A stretch of DNA of 49,877 nt from an uncultured Clostridia bacterium (GCA_930990975.1 CAKNRR010000009.1:1-49877), one strand, 5' to 3'; shown: positions 15,989 through 24,843, numbered from the stretch's first letter. Numbers and translations: made by a program. Notes: generated from the letters alone by a model not told the origin.

Positions 15989-16735
15989 TTAATTATTTAT
16001 ATCAGTTGCAGTTACTGTATCTGATTGAACGCTTCTTGCGTATTTATAAAGCAAGTCCGCAAATTCTTTAGTGTTGGTTGCTATATGGCAGCCATCTTCA
16101 TCTCTGATATAACCTCCAGCTTGTTTAACAAGATATTGTCCTGGCACATAGTCCCAAAAGTTTTCATGTCTAAAGATTGTTCCGCCAAAGATGCCTCTGG
16201 CTATATATGCAAAATTTATAGCTGAACAATATGTGATTCTATAATGTCGAGCAATTTTATCTAATCTGACGAGGCTAGGTAAGTTATTTCTGCCTTCCAC
16301 GACATAGAGGCTTTTATCTGGTGAGAAATTGTTTACATGTATTTTTTTGTCATTTAAATAACAACCAGTTTCATCTGCCCAATAAAGTTCATCGAATCTA
16401 GGTAAATAAATAACAGCTGCACAAGTTTCTCCATTTTTTACACAAGCGACTTGAATTGCATAAAAAGGGAAGCCATGTGCAAAATTTATTGTTCCATCTA
16501 TTGGGTCGACAGTAAAACAATTATCTGTTAATTTCTCATTAGTGTTGAATTCTTCGCTTACAATATCAAAGTTAGGGTAGTTTTTCTTTATTTCGCCATT
16601 TATAAATGTTTCGATCTCATAATCAAAATTTGTGACTAAGTCGCCTTTATCATCTTTGGCTTTTACAACGACATCACTTGTTATTAACTTGCTTGCTTTT
16701 AAAACTAAATCTTTTAAAAAATCTATTTCTTTCAT
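15989..16735 (-). CDS. Inositol monophosphatase-family enzyme
   Basis: 248 residues. Members hydrolyse small phosphorylated substrates (inositol phosphate, fructose-1,6-bisphosphate or nucleotide phosphates) with Mg2+. Seen: E61/E62 in VSEEFN, the metal site DPIDGTINF (D77-F85) and the third aspartate D195 in FWDYVPG. The length is normal for the family. The usual WDxAAG motif reads WDYVPG, a modest deviation in the substrate pocket. AGGAG overlaps the stop of the upstream serine hydrolase gene (7-nt gap), so the two are co-translated. The true substrate cannot be told from sequence. Confidence 0.85.
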   Translation of the reverse strand: MKEIDFLKDLVLKASKLITSDVVVKAKDDKGDLVTNFDYEIETFINGEIKKNYPNFDIVSEEFNTNEKLTDNCFTVDPIDGTINFAHGFPFYAIQVACVKNGETCAAVIYLPRFDELYWADETGCYLNDKKIHVNNFSPDKSLYVVEGRNNLPSLVRLDKIARHYRITYCSAINFAYIARGIFGGTIFRHENFWDYVPGQYLVKQAGGYIRDEDGCHIATNTKEFADLLYKYARSVQSDTVTATDINN

Positions 16736-16742
16736 AATTCTC

Positions 16743-17678
16743 CTAAATAATATCTCTTAATATTTCTGTAACATAGCTCATTTCATTTTCAGATGATAAA
16801 ATAGAAATAAGTAGATTTTTATTGAAGTTTACAATCAAATATTGTCCGTTTGTGCCATCCTTAAAACAGAAACCATCTCTTGAAATGTGCATTATATAAC
16901 CAACGCCAACTTTAGGCAGAACCTTCTCTGGTTTTGCGGCATATGGTGTTTCTATTTGCGTTGAGCACATTGTATCAATATAATTTTCAGAAATAATTTG
17001 ATTTCCGTTATAATTCCCTTTATGTAAAATCAGTTCACCGATTTTGAATAAGTCATTGTGGCTTAGATAAAGTCCAGTCCCTCCAGGGCAATACTTTCCA
17101 TAGTTTTCCCAAATAAAATTCCTTATTTCTAGTGGCGCAAAAAGTTCTTTTTCAATAAAATCTTTTATGTTTATTCCAAAGGCTTCTTGGAAGAAAACTG
17201 ACAAAATAAAAAGTTCTGCGTTATTATAAACATATTTTTCATCAGGCTGGTTTTTTAATTCATAATTTAAGACATAGCTTAGATAATCTTTTTCATCAAT
17301 ATCTTCTATATATTTTTTTGAAAACATTTGCTTTTCATAGCCTGCGGAATATGTTAATAATATTTTAATTTTCCATTTTTTAATTTTTTCTATATTTTCA
17401 TCTTTAATATGTGCAAGATTTTTAATAATTGGATAAATATAAGTATTTTCAGTCAGAGGCCTCCCGTTGACAAGCATTTTTTTGTCAATAGCTATTCCAT
17501 AGGCGAGGGCTATCATGACTTTGCTTATGCTTCGCATTTCATGCAAATCATCAGGCTTATAGAAATGAGATTGCAATTTGCCATTATCATCAAGCATAAT
17601 GCTGTCTATATTTACATTATTGCCATTTGAAGTGAAAACTTTTTCTTTTTGAATTTTTATTTTTTCAATCAAATTCAT
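16743..17678 (-). CDS. Beta-lactamase/penicillin-binding-type serine hydrolase
   Basis: 311 residues. Seen: nucleophile motif S50-I-S-K53 in EMRSISKVM, the second motif Y151-N-N153 in VYNNAEL, and a third-motif region FKDGTNGQYLIV near the C-terminus in place of the usual KTG/HTG. These place it in the class C beta-lactamase-like esterase group. There is no signal peptide or membrane anchor, so it is predicted cytoplasmic, unlike true penicillin-binding proteins. AAGGAG precedes the ATG. It lies between the ABC-F gene and the phosphatase-like gene on one strand. A physiological esterase or peptidase is more likely than antibiotic resistance; the substrate is unknown. Confidence 0.8.
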   Translation of the reverse strand: MNLIEKIKIQKEKVFTSNGNNVNIDSIMLDDNGKLQSHFYKPDDLHEMRSISKVMIALAYGIAIDKKMLVNGRPLTENTYIYPIIKNLAHIKDENIEKIKKWKIKILLTYSAGYEKQMFSKKYIEDIDEKDYLSYVLNYELKNQPDEKYVYNNAELFILSVFFQEAFGINIKDFIEKELFAPLEIRNFIWENYGKYCPGGTGLYLSHNDLFKIGELILHKGNYNGNQIISENYIDTMCSTQIETPYAAKPEKVLPKVGVGYIMHISRDGFCFKDGTNGQYLIVNFNKNLLISILSSENEMSYVTEILRDII

Positions 17679-17734
17679 GTCTTTCTCCTTAGTTTTTAAG
17701 GTCGTTTGCTAGTTTTTTGTAATAAATATCAATT

Positions 17735-19357
17735 TTAAATAAAGTCTGTGTTAAGAATATAATAGTAGTTCAATAACTCTCTTGAATAATCAACAATCTT
17801 TCCTTCAGGCAATATCAGCATTCTTGTAATTCCGATTTGCTCAACAAATTCTGGATTATGGCTGACGAGCAAGATTGTGCCAGTGTAATCTTTAAAGTTT
17901 TCGCCAATAATGGCTTGCGTGTCTGGATCAAGATGGTTTGTTGGCTCGTCAAGAATAAGTAGGTTGGCTTTTTGAAGCAGAAGCTTACAAAGGGCAATTC
18001 TTGCCTTTTCACCAGGGGAGAGCAAAGATACTTTTTTAAACACACTGTCGCCTTGGAATAAAAAGTTGCCAAGGATATTTCTTCTTAATGTATCACTTAA
18101 ATCATATTCAAGGGTGTTTTCAAGAATATTTTTGTTTTCATCAAGAAGCTCAAGCTCTTGTGCGTAATAAGCAATATCAGTTTTAAGCCCGTATTTTATC
18201 TCTCCACTCTTTGGTTTAAGCAATCCCATAATCAATTTTAGCAGTGTTGATTTGCCCACACCATTTTCGCCCACAACAAGGAAGCGCTCATTGATATTCA
18301 ATGCAAAAGAAAGATTGTCATAGAGCTTTGGTTTGTTTTCATAGTTAAAATTTAAGTTGATGACTTCAAGAGGAATTTTGTTTCCAACTCGATTAGGCTC
18401 CAAGCGAATTTTTACATGCTTATATTCTTTATCTCTTTTTTCAAGTGAAGCCAGTGCCTTTTCAAGTTTAATCTCACGGTCTTTACCCATTCTTTTTATA
18501 TTATGGTTTGTCCTTGATGCTTGCCTTGCTTTTTCAACGAAATCGGATAGTTTTTTAATTTCTCTTTCTTGTTGTGTTATTCGCAGTTCCTTCAAAAGTT
18601 GTTCTTGTGCATATTTCTTTTTAAATGTAGTATAATTCCCTTCATAAACGGATATTTTGTGAGTTACTTTGTTTATAAATAGAATTTTGTTGACTATTTC
18701 ATTTAAAAAATCAATATCATGGCTTATAATCAGCACGCTGCCTTTATAGTTTTTTAGATATTGAGTTACAAATCCTTTTGTTACTGCATCAAGATGATTG
18801 GTTGGCTCGTCAAGGAGCAATATTTGAGGTTTTGAAAAAAGAAGGTGAGCAAATGCTATCTTAGATTTTTGTCCACCTGATAAATCAGCGAGTTTCATAT
18901 CAAGAAGATCGCTGTCAATCTTCATGTCGTCAATAAGTTTGAGTAAATCATTTTCGGCATTGTATACATCAAATTCTTCTAATTTTGCCTGCAATCTTCC
19001 CATCTTATTAAGAAGAGGTGGTTGTTCATCTTCTGTGACATATGTCAGTTTTTCATATATTTCATTAAGTTCTTTTTCAATTTGTCGTATTGGCCTTGCA
19101 TCATATAAATAATCCCATACAGTTTTTTGTTTGTCTTCAAAATCTATCACTTGAGGAAGATATCCTATGCGAGAATTTCCTGTTGAAATAGTGCCACCGT
19201 CAAGTTCAAGTTGTTTTAATATTATTTTAAATAGGGTGGTTTTCCCTGCACCATTGACACCTACGACACCGGTTTTATCTGTGTCATTAAGATAAAAATT
19301 TGTGTCATCATAAATTATTTCTGTGCCAAAAGCCAACTGTAAGTTTTGTCCTCTCAT
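17735..19357 (-). CDS. ABC-F family ATPase (ribosome-associated)
   Basis: 540 residues with two ABC domains and no membrane segments. Seen: the first Walker A GVNGAGKTTLF (about 33-43), signature LSGGQKSKIAF and Walker B LLLDEPTNHLD. The second set is GENGVGKSTLL, LSPGEKARIAL and LILDEPTNHLD. A charged linker between the domains (about 240-310, EQLLKELRITQQEREIKKL) matches the P-site tRNA interaction motif of ABC-F proteins. Known: ABC-F proteins bind the ribosomal E site and modulate translation; some confer resistance to ribosome-targeting antibiotics. Nothing here separates housekeeping from resistance types. AGGAG precedes the ATG. Confidence 0.92.
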   Translation of the reverse strand: MRGQNLQLAFGTEIIYDDTNFYLNDTDKTGVVGVNGAGKTTLFKIILKQLELDGGTISTGNSRIGYLPQVIDFEDKQKTVWDYLYDARPIRQIEKELNEIYEKLTYVTEDEQPPLLNKMGRLQAKLEEFDVYNAENDLLKLIDDMKIDSDLLDMKLADLSGGQKSKIAFAHLLFSKPQILLLDEPTNHLDAVTKGFVTQYLKNYKGSVLIISHDIDFLNEIVNKILFINKVTHKISVYEGNYTTFKKKYAQEQLLKELRITQQEREIKKLSDFVEKARQASRTNHNIKRMGKDREIKLEKALASLEKRDKEYKHVKIRLEPNRVGNKIPLEVINLNFNYENKPKLYDNLSFALNINERFLVVGENGVGKSTLLKLIMGLLKPKSGEIKYGLKTDIAYYAQELELLDENKNILENTLEYDLSDTLRRNILGNFLFQGDSVFKKVSLLSPGEKARIALCKLLLQKANLLILDEPTNHLDPDTQAIIGENFKDYTGTILLVSHNPEFVEQIGITRMLILPEGKIVDYSRELLNYYYILNTDFI

Positions 19358-19891
19358 AAGTATCTCCTAAAATGTTGTCGTTCAAAAAAGATTCTCAAAT
19401 ATTTACTATAATGACAAAATAAAATAAGTCATACATCAATATTTAATCATTCAAGAATTATTATATCATTTAATATTCATAATTTCAAACATTATATTGT
19501 TTTGTTGTAGACTATTAAGAGATAAATTTAAAAGAACAAATTTTAATTTGTTGTTATAAACTTGTATTGTCAAAGTTTTTACTTTAAATAATCTTTAAGA
19601 TTTTAATTAAACAACATTTTTTGTTTGTGCTGATTGTTGTTCAAACAAAAGTAAAAATGATTTGAAGCAAAAAGATAAAAAATATTTCATCTTTTTTAAC
19701 TGTTACTAACATTTTATTACTTTCTATGTATATATAATTAATGTTTAGTAGTTTTGTTTAAGGTTGTTATGCAGATATTTAATAAAAAATAAAATATGAG
19801 CTAAAATATATAGAATCAAATTTTAGATAAATAGAATAATTTTATTTCAAAATGGTTTGGTTAAGAAAGGAGTTTGTGGTATTATAAAACT
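19358..19891. other. Long divergent intergenic region
   Basis: No gene. It contains two hairpin-forming repeats, TTTTGTTTG/CAAACAAAA (19619-19627 with 19642-19650) and AAAAAGAT/ATCTTTTT (19669-19676 with 19689-19696, followed by a T). The second resembles a terminator although no gene precedes it on plus; a small untranslated RNA ending there is conceivable but unproven. Confidence 0.35.
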
Positions 19892-21361
19892 ATGAAAAAA
19901 TTTTTTAAAGTATTTTTTGTTATTGTATTAATTTTGGCAATCTTTTCATGTCTTTACTTTTTTGTGTGGAAAGATGATGAACCGAGGAAGACAGATAAAC
20001 CTTCTACAGAAGTTGAAGTAAACATTGAAGATTGCGACAATTATATTGATTATATAAGGAAAAATCAGGACGATGAAACAAATTATTATCTTTTGAAAAT
20101 ATATAATGCTTTTATTGATAATCTTGATGAGATGAAGGCTGGCGAGAATTCAATATCTTTAAAAAATTATTTATCAAGAGATGAACTTAATGAAGCCTAT
20201 TATTATATTGCAGATGCGACAGCGGGTGCTCTTACATGTTTAATTTTTGACAATCCTGAATTATTTTATTTGTCATTTGATAATATGACAATAAATGTTG
20301 AAACTTCTTTCAATATAGTAACAGATATAATATTTGAAAGAGGAAACAATTTCTATGAAAGTTCATTCTCAAACGAAACCGAAATTGATGAGGCATTGGC
20401 TGACATGAGGTCTGCTCGTGAAGAATTTTACGAACAAATGCCAACAGGACTCAATGATTATGAAACTGTTAAATATGTAAATGATTTCCTTGTTGAAAGT
20501 GTTGAATATGACCAAACTTTAAGCCAAGATTTGGTGCACTCAGCATATGGAGCTTTGGTAAATGGTCTTGCTGTATGTGATGGTTATTCTTATGCTACAA
20601 AATACTTGCTTGATGGGCTTGATATAACTTGTTTTGTAGGTGCAGGGGAAGCAACAGCAAGCATGCCTCCTGAGGGACATATGTGGAATTATGTTCAACT
20701 TTATGGAAATTGGTATGGTCTTGATGTGACTTGGAATGACCCAGATTTAGGCGACCTTATAAGTTATGATTACTTTTTACTTGGTGGCGATATGCAAAGA
20801 AGCACTGGCTTTTATTCAGTAAAATATGTCAGAAACTATATTTATTCATTTGGAAGTGATTACTATGCTTTTCCAGTTCCAAAAATTTTAGAAACAAATT
20901 TTGTATTCCCAAAAATAAATAATATAACAATGCAAGAAATTAAGGAAGGAGATTCTGTAATAGGTGTAGAGTTCAGCTTTACAACAACAGGGCTTGTAAA
21001 CAACAACACAATTGCATATGCAGTAAGCAAAGATGGCGGCAAAACCTACTCTGATTATATTGCTATAAACGGCAACCTTTCATTAGATGATGTTTCACAA
21101 AATGGTATATATAAATTTAGAATACAAACAAGCAAAGGTGGCGAGGTGATTTTTGAATATAAAGACACTTTCACAGTCGCTATTGCAGAGGGCTCTACCG
21201 AAAATGTAATAAATTTTGAAACTGTAAAATTAAATCAAGCTGAAACACTACAATTAAACGAAATAAACATAATCAAATTAAATGAAACTGATAATTTCAT
21301 ATTTGATGTGCAACCAAAGGATATAGACGGACTTACACTTAAAAAAGTTGAATTAATATAA
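19892..21361 (+). CDS. Membrane-anchored or lipoprotein transglutaminase-like protein
   Basis: 489 residues from the ATG at 19892; an in-frame TTG six codons earlier lies only 1 nt after AAAGGAG, so the exact start is uncertain. Seen: a hydrophobic N-terminus (KVFFVIVLILAIFSCLYFFVW) acting as anchor or signal, with a cysteine (IFSC) that may be lipid-modified. The transglutaminase-like core has C229 (AVCDGYSYA), H263 (GHMWNYV) and D278 (LDVTWNDPD), a complete catalytic triad. The C-terminal 150 residues are strand-rich, Ig-like (VIGVEFSFTTTGLVNN). Inference: an extracellular peptidase or cross-linking enzyme acting on the cell envelope. The next gene follows after 17 nt and is probably co-transcribed. 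Confidence 0.82.
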   Translation: MKKFFKVFFVIVLILAIFSCLYFFVWKDDEPRKTDKPSTEVEVNIEDCDNYIDYIRKNQDDETNYYLLKIYNAFIDNLDEMKAGENSISLKNYLSRDELNEAYYYIADATAGALTCLIFDNPELFYLSFDNMTINVETSFNIVTDIIFERGNNFYESSFSNETEIDEALADMRSAREEFYEQMPTGLNDYETVKYVNDFLVESVEYDQTLSQDLVHSAYGALVNGLAVCDGYSYATKYLLDGLDITCFVGAGEATASMPPEGHMWNYVQLYGNWYGLDVTWNDPDLGDLISYDYFLLGGDMQRSTGFYSVKYVRNYIYSFGSDYYAFPVPKILETNFVFPKINNITMQEIKEGDSVIGVEFSFTTTGLVNNNTIAYAVSKDGGKTYSDYIAINGNLSLDDVSQNGIYKFRIQTSKGGEVIFEYKDTFTVAIAEGSTENVINFETVKLNQAETLQLNEINIIKLNETDNFIFDVQPKDIDGLTLKKVELI

Positions 21362-21378
21362 GAAAATGTTGAGGGAAG

Positions 21379-21933
21379 ATGTTTAATATATTTAAATATA
21401 ATAAAGAAAGGAAATTAATAGACAAAGATGTTGTTTGTGACGAAAATGACAAGGCTTTAATCAATATTACAATAAAAGATAAGCAAGAAGTGTTGTCCCC
21501 ATTTATTTTGGACAATAAAGAAACAATAAATGTTGAGTTTGCAAATCTTTTAGATAACACAATGAAGTCTATCCCACCACAAAAAGACATTCATTTAAAT
21601 TTACATTGTCTAAATATAAAGGAAGAAGACAAAAACACATTTTCACAAGCTATAAAAAATTATTATTTCAACAGTTCTTTAGATTCTCAACGAAAGCTTA
21701 AAAATAATACAAAAATATTGATGATTATGATTATATTATCTATTATATCTTTGACCGTTTTATTTTTAGTCAATTATTTTGAAGTGCATTGGCTTATATG
21801 TGAAGTAATTGACATAGTTGCTTGGGTGTTTGTTTGGGAAGGAGTTGACATTTTTGCATTTCAGCGCAGTATAACAAGGTTTGAAAGACGACGAAATTAT
21901 GCTTTATATTCTTGCGAAATAACATTTAATTAA
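21379..21933 (+). CDS. Small protein with two membrane segments, unknown function
   Basis: 184 residues of no family I can name. Seen: a polar N-terminal domain of about 110 residues with alternating strands (ALINITIKDKQEVLSPFIL) and conserved-looking SIPPQKDIHLNL. Two transmembrane segments follow at about 112-133 and 136-158, then a basic tail (RSITRFERRRNY). The soluble domain and the tail are probably both cytoplasmic, by the positive-inside rule. GAGGGAAG lies just before the ATG. It is co-transcribed with the upstream transglutaminase-like gene and closed by an intrinsic terminator. Confidence 0.7.
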   Translation: MFNIFKYNKERKLIDKDVVCDENDKALINITIKDKQEVLSPFILDNKETINVEFANLLDNTMKSIPPQKDIHLNLHCLNIKEEDKNTFSQAIKNYYFNSSLDSQRKLKNNTKILMIMIILSIISLTVLFLVNYFEVHWLICEVIDIVAWVFVWEGVDIFAFQRSITRFERRRNYALYSCEITFN

Positions 21934-21958
21934 AGAGGAATAAGCTCCCTCTTTTTTT
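21932..21958 (+). terminator. Intrinsic terminator of the 19.9-21.9 kb operon
   Basis: 7-bp stem AAAGAGG/CCTCTTT followed by a T-run, overlapping the stop codon. Confidence 0.72.
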
Positions 21959-21990
21959 TACAATTTGCCTCTATTATTTAAAATTTGCTC

Positions 21991-22019
21991 TTGAAAAAGC
22001 CTTCAAAACTTGATATAAT
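21991..22019 (+). promoter_or_regulatory. Strong promoter of the 22.0 kb gene cluster
   Basis: TTGAAA (21991-21996), 17-nt spacer, TATAAT (22014-22019). It rules out the upstream in-frame ATG at 21985 and fixes the start at 22036. Confidence 0.8.
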
Positions 22020-22035
22020 ACGAAAAGAGGGTAAG

Positions 22036-22806
22036 ATGAAACTAGACTGGTATAGAGATGGGTTTATAAAAATCGACAATAAGATATATAGTTTGGCAGA
22101 AGCAGTTACATTTTTTCCAAATTCGATAAAAGAGATTAGCATTTTTGTAAAAACAGAGATTGATAGGGCAGAAAATACTAAACAAATTCACCAAAACAAT
22201 ATAGACAAAATTTTAGTGATTGAGGAAAAGGTCAAAAAGATAATAGCTTCTTTGAATTTGAAAAAGTGTGGCAAGGATTGGCAAGAAAACAAAGAAAATA
22301 TATACAAAATATTCAAATATATTATACAATCTTCAAAGTATGATGAAAAAATCATGCTGGAGAAAAAGGCTATATTAAATCTTAATATAGATGACCAAGA
22401 GAAAGCCCATACTATGGAAATAAATGAAATCTATAATTGTTTAATAAACCATAAATCAGTTTGTACTAGTGATAGTTTCGCGATGTCGTTTATATTAAGA
22501 GCGCTTGGTTTCAAAGCTTATCATGCCACAACACAAAACTTGACTGATGGTGGATATCATGAAGTTGTTTTAATTATATTTGACAACGAAAGTTACATAT
22601 GTGATCCTACAATTTTTAGAGAAGCATTTGAAACAGGGTGGCTAAAAGATATTTCTAAAGATTATTTTATCTTTAAAGAGAAAGATTATTGTCAATATAT
22701 ATGCAGTGGTGAAAGAGAGGTTGTATATGTTCATCCACCAATAATCTTTACAGAAGATGGGGAAGATATGTTTAAAAAAGGAGAAGATGAGAATGGAAGA
22801 CAATAA
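22036..22806 (+). CDS. Cytoplasmic transglutaminase-like superfamily protein
   Basis: 256 residues. Seen: C143 in SVCTSDSFAMSF, H175 in GGYHEVVLI and D190 in YICDPTIF, in the order and spacing of a papain-like transglutaminase core. The N-terminal 130 residues are charged and helical (IDRAENTKQIHQNNID). There is no signal peptide. Unlike the secreted transglutaminase-like protein 2 kb upstream, this one looks intracellular. The start is chosen because GAGGG precedes it and the promoter ends 17 nt before it. The next gene begins inside its last 14 nt, so the two are translationally coupled. The substrate is unknown; peptidase-type activity is as likely as cross-linking. Confidence 0.65.
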   Translation: MKLDWYRDGFIKIDNKIYSLAEAVTFFPNSIKEISIFVKTEIDRAENTKQIHQNNIDKILVIEEKVKKIIASLNLKKCGKDWQENKENIYKIFKYIIQSSKYDEKIMLEKKAILNLNIDDQEKAHTMEINEIYNCLINHKSVCTSDSFAMSFILRALGFKAYHATTQNLTDGGYHEVVLIIFDNESYICDPTIFREAFETGWLKDISKDYFIFKEKDYCQYICSGEREVVYVHPPIIFTEDGEDMFKKGEDENGRQ

Positions 22807-23242
22807 AAAAGAAATAAGTTTGGAAGATTTGGTAGAGGTAGCAAGTGTTGACCCTGGAGTTTTAAAAGATCATTTGATTTTAAAATATAGCCCAAAATAT
22901 AAATTGATGAGTTTAAAGGAATTAGGGATAATAGCGTGGGATAAATTTTCGACATTCCAAAAAAACAAAAATTACAACACTTTGTATGATTTTTTAAAAG
23001 CATATAAAGATTTTGTTATTGATGATTTTGTTGGAGTGTTGAAAAGACCAGACAATGATTTAGAACAAAATGTATATGATGCACGACTATCAAACTTGTT
23101 GATGAATAACACTAGATTGGCAAAAAAAGTGGTGGTTTCATTGGAAAATTCTGGGATAGATTGGGTTGCAATGCCTTATTTTTACAGCAAAGTTAGAAAC
23201 AAGTTGACTTCTCCATTTGTGGAATTTGAAAAAATTTTATAG
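22793..23242 (+). CDS. Unknown 149-residue protein coupled to the transglutaminase-like gene
   Basis: I do not recognise this protein. The ATG at 22793 has AAAGGAG 9 nt upstream, better spaced than the ATG at 22787. Seen: an acidic N-terminus with a possible helix-turn-helix-like stretch (SLEDLVEVASVDPGVLKDHL), a helical middle with KNYNTLYDFLKAYKDF, and a C-terminal part containing NSGIDWVAMPYFYSKV. There are no membrane segments or catalytic motifs. It overlaps the upstream gene by 14 nt. Inference: it works with the transglutaminase-like protein, perhaps as partner, substrate or inhibitor. Confidence 0.6.
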   Translation: MEDNKKEISLEDLVEVASVDPGVLKDHLILKYSPKYKLMSLKELGIIAWDKFSTFQKNKNYNTLYDFLKAYKDFVIDDFVGVLKRPDNDLEQNVYDARLSNLLMNNTRLAKKVVVSLENSGIDWVAMPYFYSKVRNKLTSPFVEFEKIL

Positions 23243-23255
23243 TATTAAATAATGC

Positions 23256-23284
23256 TTTCAATTTCATTAAAATTATTATATAAT
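23256..23284 (+). promoter_or_regulatory. Putative promoter of the acidic coiled-coil gene
   Basis: TTTCAA (23256-23261), 17-nt spacer, TATAAT (23279-23284), 19 nt before the chosen ATG. Confidence 0.5.
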
Positions 23285-23302
23285 AGTTTACGGAGCGTAA
23301 AT

Positions 23303-23782
23303 ATGAAAGAAAATTTAATTTATAATGAAAAACAAGATGAAGAAAAAGAAATTTTAGGCAATCATTCTGCAGATGATTGTGATGAATGTGATGATGAATA
23401 TGGTGACTCTCATGATGGGATTGACAATGAAGAGCATATTTTAGATATAGAAAAACAAATCGAAATGCTTATTGAAAATATAAAAGACAACACAGATACA
23501 GCATTTGATATTTTGAAGTTGCATCAAGAGGATAAAGAACAAGACATTGTTGATGTTTATAGAATAAATTGCAGTCAAATATTAGATTGTGAAAAACTGG
23601 CACAAAAGACATATAAAAAATACAATAATTTGAAAGATAAATTGAATACAGGATATACGACCGATAAAAAAGATGCCGTAAAAAAACAAATTGAAAAATT
23701 AATCAATTTTTATAAAGAAATTGAAACCTACGAGAAAGAATCAGTTGAGCTTTTAAATTCATTGATTAAAAAAAGCAAATAG
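23303..23782 (+). CDS. Acidic coiled-coil protein, unknown function
   Basis: 159 residues. The ATG at 23303 has CGGAG 8 nt upstream, and the promoter overlaps the earlier in-frame ATG at 23252, excluding it. Seen: a very acidic N-terminus (about residues 10-45, containing DDCDECDDEYGDSHDG), then a long helical region with heptad-like spacing (IEKQIEMLIENIKD, KTYKKYNNLKDKL, EKLINFYKEIETYEKE). It is predicted cytoplasmic. The acidic patch could bind cations or mimic nucleic acid, but there is no direct evidence. It lies in a run of four short unknown genes; the next gene follows after 9 nt. Confidence 0.6.
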   Translation: MKENLIYNEKQDEEKEILGNHSADDCDECDDEYGDSHDGIDNEEHILDIEKQIEMLIENIKDNTDTAFDILKLHQEDKEQDIVDVYRINCSQILDCEKLAQKTYKKYNNLKDKLNTGYTTDKKDAVKKQIEKLINFYKEIETYEKESVELLNSLIKKSK

Positions 23783-23791
23783 GAGGGAGAT

Positions 23792-24148
23792 ATGGGAATT
23801 TTAAAAAGCAGAAAAATGGCTAAAGTGGCAAGAGAAAATGGGCTTAAGGTTTTGACAGCGAAAGGTGTGAGTGCGTGGATTGCTTATGTATTTCATAAAA
23901 TAATCAACAATGAAGAAACACTCTCTTCATTTAAAGAGAAAATGAAAGTATTTTATTTTGACGAACAAAAAGATGTTGAACTCGCAAGAGAAGAGAAAAG
24001 AGAATCTCTTAGTTATGGAGCGCTTAAATCATCTGACCCAAAATTAACAAAAAGGTTGAGAAAAACTCTTTCAGAAAAAGGCATCAATGTAGATGCTATG
24101 TTAGATTTGTATAAAGAGGATATTATTGACAGCGAAATGTGTTACTGA
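23792..24148 (+). CDS. Small basic protein, unknown function
   Basis: 118 residues that I do not recognise. Seen: a basic N-terminus (ILKSRKMAKVARENGLKV), a hydrophobic helix (GVSAWIAYVFHKII) too short and polar for a confident membrane span, and a charged C-terminal half with KLTKRLRKTLSEKGINVDAM. AGGAGGGAG lies 5-6 nt before the ATG. The gap from the acidic coiled-coil gene is 9 nt, so the two are co-transcribed. The pairing of one acidic and one basic small protein suggests they might interact. No terminator is evident before the HD-domain gene. Confidence 0.58.
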   Translation: MGILKSRKMAKVARENGLKVLTAKGVSAWIAYVFHKIINNEETLSSFKEKMKVFYFDEQKDVELAREEKRESLSYGALKSSDPKLTKRLRKTLSEKGINVDAMLDLYKEDIIDSEMCY

Positions 24149-24255
24149 TTAAGTGAAAGAAGGTTTAAATAATTGGAATAAATTTTGATTTTTGTTTTAA
24201 TTATTTAAATCTTTTTTGTTATAATGAAATTACAAATTTAAACAAGGAGTTAATT

Positions 24256-24843
24256 ATGGATGCAAGAGATGAATTTTTAGATATTTTTTATGACAATATT
24301 GATAGGGATGGTGCAGATAAGTTGCTTGACTGGCTTGAGAAGTCCGACTTTTTTACTGCCCCAGCAAGCACAAGAGGACATTGTTCATACAAGGGTGGAT
24401 TATGCAGGCATTCAATCAATGTATATAAACGCTTTATCAAACTTTTAGAAATGGAATATGGTGACAATTGGACAAAGAAAGTCAGTCCAGAAAGTGTGGC
24501 AATAATGGGACTTTTGCATGATGTATGCAAAGTTGATATGTATAAAGAGGACTTTCGAAATGTTAAAGATGAAAATGGCGTCTGGGTTAAAAAGCCTTGC
24601 TATAGAATAGAGGATAGTTTGCCTTATGGTCACGGAGAAAAGTCCGTCTATATTTTATCAGCTTTCATCAAACTTACACGAGAAGAAGCACTTGCTATAA
24701 ATTGGCATATGGGAGAATATGACCAAAGAGTTCAAAATGGTTCATATATGATAAGAGATGTTTTCTATAAGTATCCAACTTGTTTTTTGATGCACCTTGC
24801 TGATTTGACTGCTACTTACTTAGATGAAGAAATGGGAGAGTAA
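24256..24843 (+). CDS. HD-domain phosphohydrolase
   Basis: 195 residues. Seen: metal ligands of the HD superfamily, H52 in GGLCRHSINVY, the H88-D89 doublet in LLHDVCKVDMY, a later histidine in INWHMGEYD and an aspartate in HLADLTATYLDE. RGHCSYKGG just before the first histidine is typical of a subgroup annotated as HD family hydrolases in Firmicutes. Known: HD proteins cleave phosphomonoesters or phosphodiesters, often of nucleotides. AAGGAG lies 7 nt before the ATG, and TATAAT (24220-24225) suggests its own promoter. The substrate cannot be assigned. Confidence 0.82.
   Translation: MDARDEFLDIFYDNIDRDGADKLLDWLEKSDFFTAPASTRGHCSYKGGLCRHSINVYKRFIKLLEMEYGDNWTKKVSPESVAIMGLLHDVCKVDMYKEDFRNVKDENGVWVKKPCYRIEDSLPYGHGEKSVYILSAFIKLTREEALAINWHMGEYDQRVQNGSYMIRDVFYKYPTCFLMHLADLTATYLDEEMGE

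Noticed and set aside
16743-17678. Secreted beta-lactamase
   Set aside because: SxxK and YxN are present, but there is no signal peptide and no clear KTG motif; a cytoplasmic esterase-like enzyme fits better.
17735-19357. ABC-F protein as an antibiotic resistance determinant
   Set aside because: Housekeeping ABC-F proteins share the same motifs, and nothing in the linker or context points to resistance.
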